Positions 34,020 through 46,790 of a stretch of DNA of 64,000 nt are shown here, in pieces. The position numbers were made by a program, and so were the translations under genes. Each line of letters begins with the position of its first letter. The first letter of the stretch is position 1. The notes under the pieces are model-generated. The model saw nothing but the letters and a program-made list of their open reading frames with translations. It ran no database searches and was not told where the DNA came from. Source of the stretch: Cepaea nemoralis (Eukaryota > Mollusca > Gastropoda > Stylommatophora > Helicidae); NCBI GenBank assembly GCA_014155875.1, contig JACEFZ010014509.1, positions 124,001 to 188,000 on the forward strand, in the 5' to 3' direction.

Positions 34020-36733
34020 GAGGTCAGTGTTCTCATAAGTACAAGCAAGCTAACTCAGTCATGACTTGTGGGCTATGTACTGTCAGTGTTCTCACAAGTA
34101 CAAGCAAGCTAACTCAGTCATGATTTGTGGGCTATGTACTGTCAGTGTTCTCACAAGTACAAGCAGGATAGCCGAGTCATGACTTGTGGGCTATGTACTG
34201 TCAGTGTTCTCACAAGTACAAGCAGGATAACTCAGTCATGACTTGTGGGCTATGTACTGTCAGTGTTCTCACAAGTACAAGCAGGATAGCTCAGTCATGA
34301 CTTGTGGGCTATGTACTGTCAGTGTTCTCACAAGTACAAGCAGGATAGCCGAGTCATGACTTGTGGGCTATGTACTGTCAATGTTCTCACAAGTACAAGC
34401 AGGATAGCCGAGTCATGACTTGTGGGCTATGTACTGTCAGTGTTCTCACAAGTACAAGCAGGATAGCCGAGTCATGACTTGTGGGCTATGTACTGTCAGT
34501 GTTCTCACAAGTACAAGCAGGATAGCCGAGTCATGACTTGTGGGCTATGTACTGTCAGTGTTCTCACAAGTACAAGCAGGATAGCCGAGTCATGACTTGT
34601 GGGCTATGTACTGTCAGTGTTCTCACAAGTACAAGCAGGATAGCCGAGTCATGACTTGTGGGCTATGTACTGTCAGTGTTCTCACAAGTACAAGCAGGAT
34701 AGCCGAGTCATGACTTGTGGGCTATGTACTGTCAGTGTTCTCACAAGTACAAGCAGGATAGCCGAGTCATGACTTGTGGGCTATGTACTGTCAGTGTTCT
34801 CACAAGTACAAGCAGGATAGCCGAGTCATGACTTGTGGGCTATGTACTGTCAGTGTTCTCACAAGTACAAGCAAACTAACTCAGTCATGACTTGTGGGCT
34901 ATGTACTGTCAGTGTTCTCACAAGTACAAGCAAGCTAACTCAGTCATGATTTGTGGGCTATGTACTGTCAGTGTTCTCACAAGTACAAGCAGGATAGCCG
35001 AGTCATGACTTGTGGGCTATGTACTGTCAGTGTTCTCACAAGTACAAGCAGGATAGCCGAGTCATGACTTGTGGGCTATGTATTGTCAGTGTTCTCACAA
35101 GTACAAGCAGGATAGCCGAGTCATGACTTGTGGGCTATGTACTGTCAGTGTTCTCACAAGTACAAGCAAACTAACTCAGTCATGACTTGTGGGCTATGTA
35201 CTGTCAGTGTTCTCACAAGTACAAGCAAGCTAACTCAGTCATGATTTGTGGGCTATGTACTGTCAGTGTTCTCACAAGTACAAGCAAACTAACTCAGTCA
35301 TGATTTGTGGGCTATGTACTGTCAGTGTTCTCACAAGTACAAGCAAGCTAACTCAGTCATGATTTGTGGGCTATGTACTGTCAGTGTTCTCACAAGTACA
35401 AGCAAACTAACTCAGTCATGACTTGTGGGCTATGTACTGTCAGTGTTCTCACAAGTACAAGCAAGCTAACTCAGTCATGATTTGTGGGCTATGTACTGTC
35501 AGTGTTCTCACAAGTACAAGCAGGATAGCCGAGTCATGACTTGTGGGCTATGTACTGTCAGTGTTCTCACAAGTACAAGCAGGATAGCCGAGTCATGACT
35601 TGTGGGCTATGTACTGTCAGTGTTCTCACAAGTACAAGCAAGCTAACTCAGTCATGACTTGTGGGCTATGTACTGTCAGTGTTCTCACAAGTACAAGCAA
35701 GCTATCTCAGCCATGACTTGTGGGCTATGTACTGTCAGTGTTCTCACAAGTACAAGCAGGCTAACTCAGTCATGACTTGTGGGCTATGTACTGTCAGTGT
35801 TCTCACAAGTACAAGCAGGATAGCCGAGTCATGACTTGTGGGCTATGTACTGTCAGAGTTCTCACAAGTACAAGCAGGATAGCCGAGTCATGACTTGTGG
35901 GCTATGTACTGTCAGTGTTCTCACAAGTACAAGCAAGCTAACTCAGTCATGACTTGTGGGCTATGTACTGTCAGTGTTCTCACAAGTACAAGCAAGCTAT
36001 CTCAGCCATGACTTGTGGGCTATGTACTGTCAGTGTTCTCACAAGTACAAGCAGGATAGCCGAGTCATGACTTGTGGGCTATGTACTGTCAGTGTTCTCA
36101 CAAGTACAAGCAGGATAGCCGAGTCATGACTTGTGGGCTATGTACTGTCAGTGTTCTCACAAGTACAAGCAAGCTAACTCAGTCATGACTTGTGGGCTAT
36201 GTACTGTCAGTGTTCTCACAAGTACAAGCAGGATAGCCGAGTCATGACTTGTGGGCTATGTACTGTCAGTGTTCTCACAAGTACAAGCAAGCTAACTCAG
36301 TCATGACTTGTGGGCTATGTACTGTCAGTGTTCTCACAAGTACAAGCAGGATAGCCGAGTCATGACTTGTGGGCTATGTACTGTCAGTGTTCTCACAAGT
36401 ACAAGCAAGCTAACTCAGTCATGATTTGTGGGCTATGTACTGTCAGTGTTCTCACAAGTACAAGCAAGCTAACTCAGTCATGACTTGTGGGCTATGTACT
36501 GTCAGTGTTCTCACAAGTACAAGCAAGCTAACTCAGTCATGACTTGTGGGCTATGTACTGTCAGTGTTCTCACAAGTACAAGCAAGCTAACTCAGTCATG
36601 ACTTGTGGGCTATGTACTGTCAGTGTTCTCACAAGTACAAGCAGGATAGCCGAGTCATGACTTGTGGGCTATGTACTGTCAGTGTTCTCACAAGTACAAG
36701 CAAGCTATCTCAGCCATGACTTGTGGGCTATGG
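34020..36733. repeat. 59-bp minisatellite in intron 3 (2.7 kb)
   Basis: About 45 copies with strict 59-bp spacing, unit start tgtcagtgttctcacaagta. Two subtypes alternate in blocks: caggatagccgagtcatgac and caagctaactcagtcatgac. Every unit carries the 10-bp perfect palindrome AGTCATGACT or its close variant. There are no open frames of note. Confidence 0.95.
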
Positions 36734-36968
36734 CGGTCCTGGCGCTTGCACGTGTGCACACACACAGACCCACCTGCCTATCTTGCAGTGAGACATGACA
36801 ACCTCACAGTGTGGATTCCCACAACTCTTTATGAGAGATAATTGATGTGTGAAAGATGAATGGATGGACAGGCAGCATGTCAGACGGACGTGTCTGCCCA
36901 ATGTGTGACATTAAATGTGTTCATTGGTTGATTCTGCCTGGCCTTGATGTCTGTGTGCTTGTCCACAG

Positions 36969-37094
36969 CCTGTTTCCCACCATGCCGCGGCACAACCTGC
37001 ACAAGGTGGCTCCCCTGGTGAAGTCTATCTGTCATAAACATGGCATCCCCTACCAGGTCAAGCCTCTTGGCACAGCCTTCGCAGACATTGTCAG
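36969..37094 (+). CDS. FADS2-like desaturase, exon after the third histidine box
   Basis: The 126-bp exon starts after gtccacag. Its first base completes the last His of QIEHH, and it continues [20 protein letters not shown], then a [17 protein letters not shown] segment ending in DIVR. The motif [13 protein letters not shown] is nearly invariant in animal FADS1/2. The donor is CAG|gtgagc and leaves two bases (AG, phase 2). The exon is preceded by about 230 bp of unique sequence after the 59-bp array. About 190 bp downstream the 47-bp array begins. There is no frameshift or stop, and the conservation suggests an active gene copy. Confidence 0.97.
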
Positions 37095-37283
37095 GTGAGC
37101 CAACTTGTTTGTGTGGTCAGTCATCACTTGTCATGTGTTTCTTTCCCAATCTAGCCCTGGCAGAGACAGAGACAGAGAGAGAGACACACACACATGCACG
37201 CACACACGCACACACACAGACAGACCGAGTATACAGCTTGCAGTCAGTAGAGATCAAAGTCTGCCCCTGATCCAGAATCTCTC

Positions 37284-40200
37284 TACAAATGCTCTGTTGT
37301 TGGCTGGGAGAGTGTGCGCCCGGTCTCTACAAATGCTCTGTTGTTGTTGGCTGGGAGTGAGTGTGTCCAGTCTCTATAAATGCTCTGTTGTTGTTGGCTG
37401 GGAGTGAGTGTGTCCAGTCTCTATAAATGCTCTGTTGTTGTTGGCTGGGAGTGAGTGTGTCCAGTCTCTACAATGCTCTGTTGGCTGGGAGTGTGTGTGT
37501 CCAGTCTCTACAAATGCTCTGTTGTTGTTGGCTGGGAGAGAGTGTGTCCAGTCTCTATAAATGCTCTGTTGTTGTTGGCTGGGAGAGAGTGTGTCCAGTC
37601 TCTACAAATGCTCTGTTGGCTGGGAGAGAGTGTGTCCAGTCTCTACAAATGCTCTGTTGTTGTTGGCTGGGAGAGAGTGTGTCCAGTCTCTACAAATGCT
37701 CTGTTGGCTGGGAGAGAGTGTGTCCAGTCTCTACAAATGCTCTGTTGTTGTTGGCTGGGAGTGTGTGTGTCCAGTCTCTACAAATGCTCTGTTGGCTGGG
37801 AGTGTGTGTGTCCAGTCTCTACAAATGCTCTGTTGTTGTTGGCTGGGAGTGAGTGTGTCCAGTCTCTATAAATGCTCTGTTGTTGTTGGCTGGGAGAGAG
37901 TGTGTCCAGTCTCTACAAATGCTCTGTTGGCTGGGAGAGAGTGTGTCCAGTCTCTACAAATGCTCTGTTGTTGTTGGCTGGGAGAGAGTGTGTCCAGTCT
38001 CTACAAATGCTCTGTTGGCTGGGAGAGAGTGTGTCCAGTCTCTACAAATGCTCTGTTGTTGTTGGCTGGGAGTGTGTGTGTCCAGTCTCTACAAATGCTC
38101 TGTTGTTGTTGGCTGGGAGAGTGTGTGTCCAGTCTCTACAAATGCTCTGTTGTTGTTGGCTGGGAGTGAGTGTGTCCAGTCTCTATAAATGCTCTGTTGT
38201 TGTTGGCTGGGAGAGAGTGTGTCCAGTCTCTACAAATGCTCTGTTGGCTGGGAGAGAGTGTGTCCAGTCTCTAAAAATGCTCTGTTGTTGTTGGCTGGGA
38301 GAGAGAGTGTCCAGTCTCTACAAATGCTCTGTTGTTGTTGGCTGGGAGTGAGTGTGTCCAGTCTCTACAAATGCTCTGTTGTTGTTGGCTGGGAGTGAGT
38401 GTGTCCAGTCTCTACAAATGCTCTGTTGTTGTTGGCTGGGAGTGAGTGTGTCCAGTCTCTACAAATGCTCTGTTGTTGTTGGCTGGGAGTGAGTGTGTCC
38501 AGTCTCTACAAATGCTCTGTTGTTGTTGGCTGGGAGTGAGTGTGTCCAGTCTCTACAAATGCTCTGTTGGCTGGGAGTGAGTGTGTACAGTCTCTACAAA
38601 TGCTCTGTTGTTGTTGGCTGGGAGAGAGAGTGCCCAGTCTCTATAAATGCTCTGTTGTTGTTGGCTGGGAGAGAGAGTGTCCAGTCTCTACAAATGCTCT
38701 GTTGTTGTTGGCTGGGAGTGAGTGTGTCCAGTCTCTATAAATGCTCTGTTGTTGTTGGCTGGGAGAGAGAGTGCCCAGTCTCTACAAATGCTCTGTTGTT
38801 GTTGGCTGGGAGAGAGTGTGTCCAGTCTCTACAAATGCTCTGTTGTTGTTGGCTGGGAGAGAGTGTGTCCAGTCTCTATAAATGCTCTGTTGTTGTTGGC
38901 TGGGAGAGAGTGTGTCCAGTCTCTACAAATGCTCTGTTGGCTGGGAGAGAGTGTGTCCAGTCTCTACAAATGCTCTGTTGTTGTTGGCTGGGAGAGAGTG
39001 TGTCCAGTCTCTACAAATGCTCTGTTGGCTGGGAGAGAGTGTGTCCAGTCTCTACAAATGCTCTGTTGTTGTTGGCTGGGAGTGTGTGTGTCCAGTCTCT
39101 ACAAATGCTCTGTTGTTGTTGGCTGGGAGAGTGTGTGTCCAGTCTCTACAAATGCTCTGTTGTTGTTGGCTGGGAGTGAGTGTGTCCAGTCTCTATAAAT
39201 GCTCTGTTGTTGTTGGCTGGGAGAGAGTGTGTCCAGTCTCTACAAATGCTCTGTTGGCTGGGAGAGAGAGTGTCCAGTCTCTACAAATGCTCTGTTGTTG
39301 TTGGCTGGGAGTGAGTGTGTCCAGTCTCTATAAATGCTCTGTTGTTGTTGGCTGGGAGTGAGTGTGTCCAGTCTCTACAAATGCTCTGTTGTTGTTGGCT
39401 GGGAGTGAGTGTGTCCAGTCTCTATAAATGCTCTGTTGTTGTTGGCTGGGAGAGAGTGTGTCCAGTCTCTACAAATGCTCTGTTGGCTGGGAGAGAGTGT
39501 GTCCAGTCTCTACAAATGCTCTGTTGTTGTTGGCTGGGAGAGAGAGTGTCCAGTCTCTACAAATGCTCTGTTGTTGTTGGCTGGGAGTGAGTGTGTCCAG
39601 TCTCTACAAATGCTCTGTTGTTGTGGCTGGGAGTGAGTGTGTCCAGTCTCTACAAATGCTCTGTTGTTGTTGGCTGGGAGTGAGTGTGTCCAGTCTCTAC
39701 AAATGCTCTGTTGTTGTTGGCTGGGAGTGAGTGTGTCCAGTCTCTACAAATGCTCTGTTGTTGTTGGCTGGGAGAGTGTGTGTCCAGTCTCTACAAATGC
39801 TCTGTTGTTGTGGCTGGGAGTGAGTGTGTCCAGTCTCTATAAATGCTCTGTTGTTGTTGGCTGGGAGAGAGTGTGTCCAGTCTCTACAAATGCTCTGTTG
39901 GCTGGGAGAGAGTGTGTCCAGTCTCTACAAATGCTCTGTTGTTGTTGGCTGGGAGAGAGAGTGTCCAGTCTCTACAAATGCTCTGTTGTTGTTGGCTGGG
40001 AGTGAGTGTGTCCAGTCTCTATAATGCTCTGTTGTTGTTGGCTGGGAGTGAGTGTGTCCAGTCTCTACAAATGCTCTGTTGTTGTTGGCTGGGAGTGAGT
40101 GTGTCCAGTCTCTACAAATGCTCTGTTGTTGTTGGCTGGGAGAGAGTGTGTCCAGTCTCTACAAATGCTCTGTTGTTGTGTGACTGGGAGAGAGAGTGTC

Positions 40201-43200
40201 CAGTCTCTACAAATGCTCTGTTGTTGTTGGCTGGGAGTGAGTGTGTCCAGTCTCTACAAATTCTCTGTTGTTGTTGGCTGGGAGTGAGTGTGTCCAGTCT
40301 CTACAAATGCTCTGTTGTTGTTGGCTGGGAGTGAGTGTGTCCAGTCTCTACAAATGCTCTGTTGTTGTTGGCTGGGAGTGAGTGTGTCCAGTCTCTACAA
40401 ATGCTCTGTTGTTGTTGGCTGGGAGTGAGTGTGTCCAGTCTCTACAAATGCTCTGTTGGCTGGGAGTGAGTGTGTACAGTCTCTACAATGCTCTGTTGTT
40501 GTTGCTGGGAGAGAGAGTGCCCAGTCTCTATAAATGCTCTGTTGTTGTTGGCTGGGAGAGAGTGTGTCCAGTCTCTACAAATGCTCTGTTGTTGTTGGCT
40601 GGGAGTGAGTGTGTCCAGTCTCTATAAATGCTCTGTTGTTGTTGGCTGGGAGAGAGAGTGCCCAGTCTCTACAAATGCTCTGTTGTTGTTGGCTGGGAGA
40701 GAGTGTGTCCAGTCTCTACAAATGCTCTGTTGTTGTTGGCTGGGAGAGAGTGTGTCCAGTCTCTATAAATGCTCTGTTGTTGTGGCTGGGAGAGAGTGTG
40801 TCCAGTCTCTACAAATGCTCTGTTGGCTGGGAGAGAGTGTGTCCAGTCTCTACAAATGCTCTGTTGTTGTTGGCTGGGAGAGAGTGTGTCCAGTCTCTAC
40901 AAATGCTCTGTTGGCTGGGAGAGAGTGTGTCCAGTCTCTACAATGCTCTGTTGTTGTTGGCTGGGAGTGTGTGTGTCCAGTCTCTACAAATGCTCTGTTG
41001 TTGTTGGCTGGGAGAGTGTGTGTCAGTCTCTACAAATGCTCTGTTGTTGTTGGCTGGGAGTGAGTGTGTCCAGTCTCTATAATGCTCTGTTGTTGTTGGC
41101 TGGGAGAGAGTGTGTCCAGTCTCTACAAATGCTCTGTTGGCTGGGAGAGAGTGTGTCCAGTCTCTACAAATGCTCTGTTGTTGTTGGCTGGGAGAGAGAG
41201 TGTCCAGTCTCTACAAATGCTCTGTTGTTGTTGGCTGGGAGTGAGTGTGTCCAGTCTCTATAAATGCTCTGTTGTTGTTGGCTGGGAGTGAGTGTGTCCA
41301 GTCTCTACAAATGCTCTGTTGTTGTTGGCTGGGAGTGAGTGTGTCCAGTCTCTACAAATGCTCTGTTGTTGTTGGCTGGGAGAGAGAGTGCCCAGTCTCT
41401 ACAAATGCTCTGTTGTTGTTGGCTGGGAGAGAGAGTGTCCAGTCTCTACAAATGCTCTGTTGTTGTTGGCTGGGAGAGAGAGTGCCCAGTCTCTACAAAT
41501 GCTCTGTTGTTGTTGGCTGGGAGAGAGAGTGCCCAGTCTCTACAAATACTCTGTTGTTGTTGGCTGGGAGAGAGAGTGCCCAGTCTCTACAAATGCTGTT
41601 GGCTGGGAATGAGTGTGTCCAGTCTCTACAAATGCTCTGTTGTTGTTGGCTGGGAGAGAGAGTGCCCAGTCTCTACAAATGCTGTTGGCTGGGAATGAGT
41701 GTGTCCAGTCTCTACAAATGCTCTGTTGTTGTTGGCTGGGAGAGAGAGTGCCCAGTCTCTACAAATGCTGTTGGCTGGGAATGAGTGTGTCCAGTCTCTA
41801 CAAATGCTCTGTTGTTGTTGGCTGGGAGAGAGAGTGCCCAGTCTCTACAATGCTGTTGGCTGGGAATGAGTGTGTCCAGTCTCTACAAATGCTGTTGGCT
41901 GGGAGAGAGAGAGTGTCCAGTCTCTACAAATGCTCTGTTGTTGTTGGCTGGGAGAGAGAGTGTCCAGTCTCTACAAATGCTCTGTTGTTGTTGGCTGGGA
42001 GAGAGAGTGTCCAGTCTCTACAAATGCTCTGTTGTTGTTGGCTGGGAGTGAGTGTGTCCAGTCTCTACAAATGCTCTGTTGTTGTTGGCTGTGAGTGAGT
42101 GTGTCCAGTCTATATAAATGCTCTGTTGTTGTGGCTGGAGTGAGTGTGTCCAGTCTCTACAAATGCTCTTTTGTTGTTGGCTGGGAGTGAGTGTGTCCAG
42201 TCTCTACAAATGCTCTGTTGTTGTTGGCTGGGAGTGAGTGTGTACAGTCTCTATAAATGCTCTGTTGTTGTTGGCTGGGAGTGAGTGTGTTCAGTCTCTA
42301 TAAATGCTCTGTTGTTGTTGGCTGGGAGAGAGTGTGTCCAGTCTCTACAAATGCTCTGTTGTTGTTGGCTGGGAGAGAGAGTGTCCAGTCTCTACAAATG
42401 CTCTGTTGTTGTTGGCTGGGAGTGAGTGTGTCCAGTCTCTATAAATGCTCTGTTGTTGTTGGCTGGGAGAGAGAGTGCCCAGTCTCTACAAATGCTCTGT
42501 TGTTGTTGGCTGGGAGAGAGTGTGTCCAGTCTCTACAAATGCTCTGTTGTTGTTGGCTGGGAGAGAGTGTGTACAGTCTCTACAAATGCTCTGTTGTTGT
42601 TGGCTGGGAGAGAGTGTGTACAGTCTCTACAAATGCTCTGTTGTTGTTGGCTGGGAGTGAGTGTGTCCAGTCTCTATAAATGCTCTGTTGTTGTTGGCTG
42701 GGAGAGAGTGTGTCCAGTCTCTACAAATGCTCTGTTGGCTGGGAGAGAGTGTGTCCAGTCTCTACAAATGCTCTGTTGGCTGGGAGAGAGTGTGTCCAGT
42801 CTCTATAAATGCTCTGTTGTTGTTGGCTGGGAGAGAGTGTGTCCAGTCTCTACAAATGCTCTGTTGTTGTTGGCTGGGAGAGAGAGTGTCCAGTCTCTAC
42901 AAATGCTCTGTTGTTGTTGGCTGGGAGTGAGTGTGTCCAGTCTCTATAAATGCTATGTTGTTGTTGGCTGGGAGAGAGAGTGCCCAGTCTCTACAAATGC
43001 TCTGTTTTTGTTGGCTGGGAGAGAGTGTGTCCAGTCTCTACAAATGCTCTGTTGTTGTTGGCTGGGAGAGAGTGTGTCCAGTCTCTACAAATGCTCTGTT
43101 GTTGTTGGCTGGGAGAGAGTGTGTACAGTCTCTACAAATGCTCTGTTGTTGTTGGCTGGGAGAGTGTGTGTCCAGTCTCTACAAATGCTCTGTTGTTGTT

Positions 43201-44098
43201 GGCTGGGAGAGAGTGTGTCCAGTCTCTACAAATGCTCTGTTGGCTGGGAGTGAGTGTGTCCAGTCTCTACAAATGCTCTGTTGTTGTTGGCTGGGAGAGT
43301 GTCCAGTCTCTACAAATGCTCTGTTGTTGTTGGCTGGGAGAGAGAGTGCCCAGTCTCTACAAATGCTCTGTTGTTGTTGGCTGGGAGAGAGAGTGCCCAG
43401 TCTCTACAAATGCTCTGTTGTTGTTGGCTGGGAGAGAGAGTGTCCAGTCTCTACAAATGCTCTGTTGTTGTTGGCTGGGAGAGAGAGTGCCCAGTCTCTA
43501 CAAATGCTCTGTTGTTGTTGGCTGGGAGAGAGAGTGTCCAGTCTCTACAAATGCTCTGTTGTTGTTGGCTGGGAGAGAGAGTGTCCAGTCTCTACAAATG
43601 CTCTGTTGTTGGCTGGGAGAGAGTGTGTCCAGTCTCTACAAATGCTCTGTTGTTGTTGGCTGGGAGAGAGAGTGCCCAGTCTCTACAAATGCTCTGTTGG
43701 CTGGGAGAGTGTGTGTCCAGTCTCTACAAATGCTCTGTTGTTGTTGGCTGGGAGAGAGAGTGTCCAGTCTCTACAAATGCTCTGTTGTTGGCTGGGAGAG
43801 AGAGTGCCCAGTCTCTACAAATGCTCTGTTGGCTGGGAGTGAGTGTGTCGAGTCTCTACAAATGCTGTTGGCTGGGAGAGAGTGTCCAGTCTCTACAAAT
43901 GCTCTGTTGTTGTTGGCTGGGAGAGAGAGTGTCCAGTCTCTACAAATGCTCTGTTGTTGTTGTTGGCTGGGAGAGAGTGCCCAGTCTCTAAAAATGCTGT
44001 GTTGACTGGGAGAGTGTCTAGTCTCTACAAATGCTCTGTTGTTGTTGGCTGGGAGAGAGTGTCCAATCTCTACAAATGCTCTGTTGTTGTTGGCTGGG
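37284..44098. repeat. 47-bp minisatellite in intron 4 (6.8 kb)
   Basis: About 147 copies of ggctgggagtgagtgtgtcc then agtctctacaaatgctctgt plus tgttgtt. A 41-bp form lacking six bases (ctgttggctgg) is interspersed. The order of 47 and 41 forms is repeated in blocks: the pattern from 37872 recurs from 38882, and shorter parts recur near 39428 and 39843. All + frames are open for long stretches, and these are artefacts. Confidence 0.95.
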
Positions 44099-44103
44099 AG
44101 TGT

Positions 44104-44905
44104 GTGGACAGGTGAGGGAGGGCCCGCTGACAGGGACATAGAAGACATGTTGATGGCTGGACAGGTGAGGGAGGGCCAGCTGACAGAGGACATGTTGATG
44201 GCTGGACAGGTGAGGGAGATCCAGCTGACAGGGGACATAGAGGACATGTTGATGACTGGACAGGTGAGGGAGATCCAGCTGACAGGGGACATAGAGGACA
44301 TGTTGATGACTGGACAGGTGAGGGAGATCCAGCTGACAGGGGACATAGAGGACATGTTGATTGCTGGACAGGTGAGGGAGGGCCAGCTGACAGGGGACAT
44401 AGATGACATGTTGATGGCTGGACAGGTGAGGGAGGGCCAGCTGACAGGGGACATAGAGGACATGTTGATGGCTGGACAGGTGAGGGCCAGCTGACAGGGG
44501 ACATAGAGGACATGTTGATGACTGGACTGGTGAGGGAGGGCCAGCTGACAGGGGACATAGAGGACATGTTGATGGCTGGACAGGTGAGGGCCAGCTGACA
44601 TGGGACATAGAGGACATGTTGATGACTGGACAGATGAGGGAGGGCCAGCTGACAGGGGGACATAGAGGACATGTTGATGGCTGGACAGGTGAGGGAGATC
44701 CAGCTGACAGGGGACATAGAGGACATGTTGATTGCTGGACAGGTGAGGGAGGGCCAGCTGACAGGGGACATAGAGGACATGTTGATGACTGGACAGGTGA
44801 GGGAGGGCCTGCTAGCAGGGGACATAGAGGACATGTTGATTGCTGGACAGGTGAGGGAGGGCCAGCTGACAGGGGACATAGAGGACATGTTGATGGCTGG
44901 CTGGC
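44104..44905. repeat. 54-bp minisatellite carrying donor-like motifs, just before the last exon
   Basis: About 15 copies of tgatggctggacaggtgagg then gagggccagctgacagggga plus catagaggacatgt. Thirteen or so units contain CAGGTGAGG, a near-perfect 5' splice-site consensus. It ends about 40 bp before the terminal exon. Confidence 0.92.
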
Positions 44906-44945
44906 TGTGTTGCTGTTGATGGTTGGTATCTCTCTCTTCTCACAG

Positions 44946-45012
44946 GTCTCTCAAGCACTCGGGTGAACTATGGTACTCCACCTACCAGGCCTACCACGCC
45001 CCCACATCCTGA
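44946..45012 (+). CDS. FADS2-like desaturase, terminal exon with stop codon
   Basis: The acceptor is tctctcttctcacag. The first base completes Arg. The rest encodes SLKHSGELWYSTYQAYHAPT, then Ser and a TGA stop at 45010-45012. Vertebrate FADS proteins end in the same way (a SLK-SG-LW-DAY-H-type tail), so this is the true C-terminus, about 20 residues after DIVR. The exon lies 40 bp after the end of an array of 54-bp units that contain donor-like CAGGTGAGG motifs. Together with the four upstream exons it gives about 181 residues, roughly the last 40 percent of a usual 440-residue enzyme. Confidence 0.93.
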
Positions 45013-45350
45013 TGTGTGGCACCAGCTGCAGACTTATCCTTCTAGAAGTGTTTCTTCTCATCTCCCAGGCTCCATTGTTTTCTGACACACACGTGTACAT
45101 ATAGTGACTGCTATTTTTGTTTTCTGACACACATTTGTCCAGTTGAAGTCAGTACAGGGTATACACTTGTTATGTCATGTTATAGACATCTATATTATTT
45201 GTTTGTTGTATGGGGTATTCTTGATGACGACAATGTGTTGCTGAAATATGATGTTGATTGACTGGCGGTGTTGTACAGATAGAACATGTGTTTGGGTTGT
45301 GTGGACACCATGTACACGTAGGTTTTGTGCAAGTACCATCTGTACAATGC
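45013..45350 (+). other. probable start of the desaturase 3' UTR
   Basis: Unique sequence follows the TGA and runs up to the CA-rich array at about 45350. It contains a short imperfect tandem pair (gttttctgacacac at about 45077 and 45120). I see no AATAAA or ATTAAA in it, so the polyadenylation site is not located. It may lie inside or beyond the repeat arrays. Confidence 0.5.
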
Positions 45351-46225
45351 ATCTTCTCATGTCACACACAAAAGTACTATCTGTACAACACATGTCACAC
45401 ACACAAAAGTACTATCTGTACAACACATGTCACACACACAAAAGTACTATCTGTACAACACATGTCACACACACACAAAAGTACTATCTGTACAACACAT
45501 GTCACACACACACAAAAGTACTATCTGTACAACACATGTCACACACACACACACACACAAAAGTACTATCTGTACAACACATGTCACACACACACACAAA
45601 AGTACTATCTGTACAACACATGTCACACACACACACACTAAAGTACTATCTGTTCAACACATGTCACACACACACACACAAGCACTATTTGGTACAACAC
45701 AGGTCACACACACAAGTACTATCTATACAACACATGTCACACACACAAAGTGCTATCAGTACAACACATGTCTCACACACACACACAAGTACTATCTATA
45801 CAACACATGTCACACACACCACAAAAGTACTATATATACAACACATCACACACACAAGTACTATCTGTACAAAACATGTAACACACACACAAGCACTATC
45901 TATACAACACATGTCTCACACACACAAGCACTATCTATACAACACATGTCACACACATAAATGCTATCGGTACAACACATGTCACACACAAACACAAGTT
46001 CTATCTATACAACATATGTCACACACACACAATTACTATCTATACAACACATGTCGCACACACACAAGTACTATCTGTACTACACATGTCACACACACAC
46101 TCACACACAAGTACTATCTGAACTACACATGTCACACACAAGTACTATCTGAACTACACTACACATGTCACACGCAAGTACTATCGGCACCACACATGTC
46201 ACATGGAAGTACCATCTGTACAACG
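45351..46225. repeat. CA-rich minisatellite, 33-44-bp units
   Basis: About 25 copies of aagtactatctgtacaacac followed by atgtca and a variable CA run. A (CT)n/(CA)n tract follows to about 46310. Confidence 0.9.
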
Positions 46226-46310
46226 CATCTTCTCATGTCTCTCTCTCTCTCTCTTACACACACACACTCTCTCTCTTACACACACACACTCACTCTGTCT
46301 CTCTGTGCTG

Positions 46311-46790
46311 TCTACTGCCAAATGCTGCCACACACATGTGCCTACTGTCTCAAGCAGACACCAAAAATATGTTGTATGGCTTAGTTCAGGGTGTCCCAAC
46401 TGTTTGAATCAGTGCTTGATGAAAGTGTTTATGTACCCTAGGTCTGGTGCGCACGCACACAGAGAGAGAGAGTCTGTCAGCTGGTGGACCTGATGTGAGA
46501 ACATCTTGCCAATGTTTTCATGTGCTGACATTTTGTGTGAGCATATCTCCAGCTGTACAGTTGCCCAGCAATGACATTATAACAAGTGCCACAGTCATGA
46601 AGTATATTCTCTCAAATGTCATTGTCCCTTGACAAGGAAAAACACTAGACAAGGCCACCACTCGGATCACCATCACTCTTTGACTTCCACGTTCTACATC
46701 GCATGTCATTGTATCACTGGTGTCCTTGTATCACTGGTGTCCTTGTATCATTGGTGACCTCAACTGCTCTCACACAATAATGACCTATAG
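46311..46790. other. unique sequence
   Basis: No gene, RNA or transposon recognised. It could belong to the desaturase 3' UTR or lie beyond the gene. Confidence 0.4.

Noticed and set aside
34020..36733. CRISPR-like regular array (59-bp period)
   Set aside because: The whole unit is conserved, with no variable spacers and no cas genes, and the context is eukaryotic. It is a minisatellite.
37284..44115. Dozens of + strand frames rich in C, L, W and V
   Set aside because: They are translations of the 47-bp array and overlap in all three frames.
43771..44888. - strand S/P/C-rich frames near the last exon
   Set aside because: They read the 54-bp array on the antisense strand and have no independent support.
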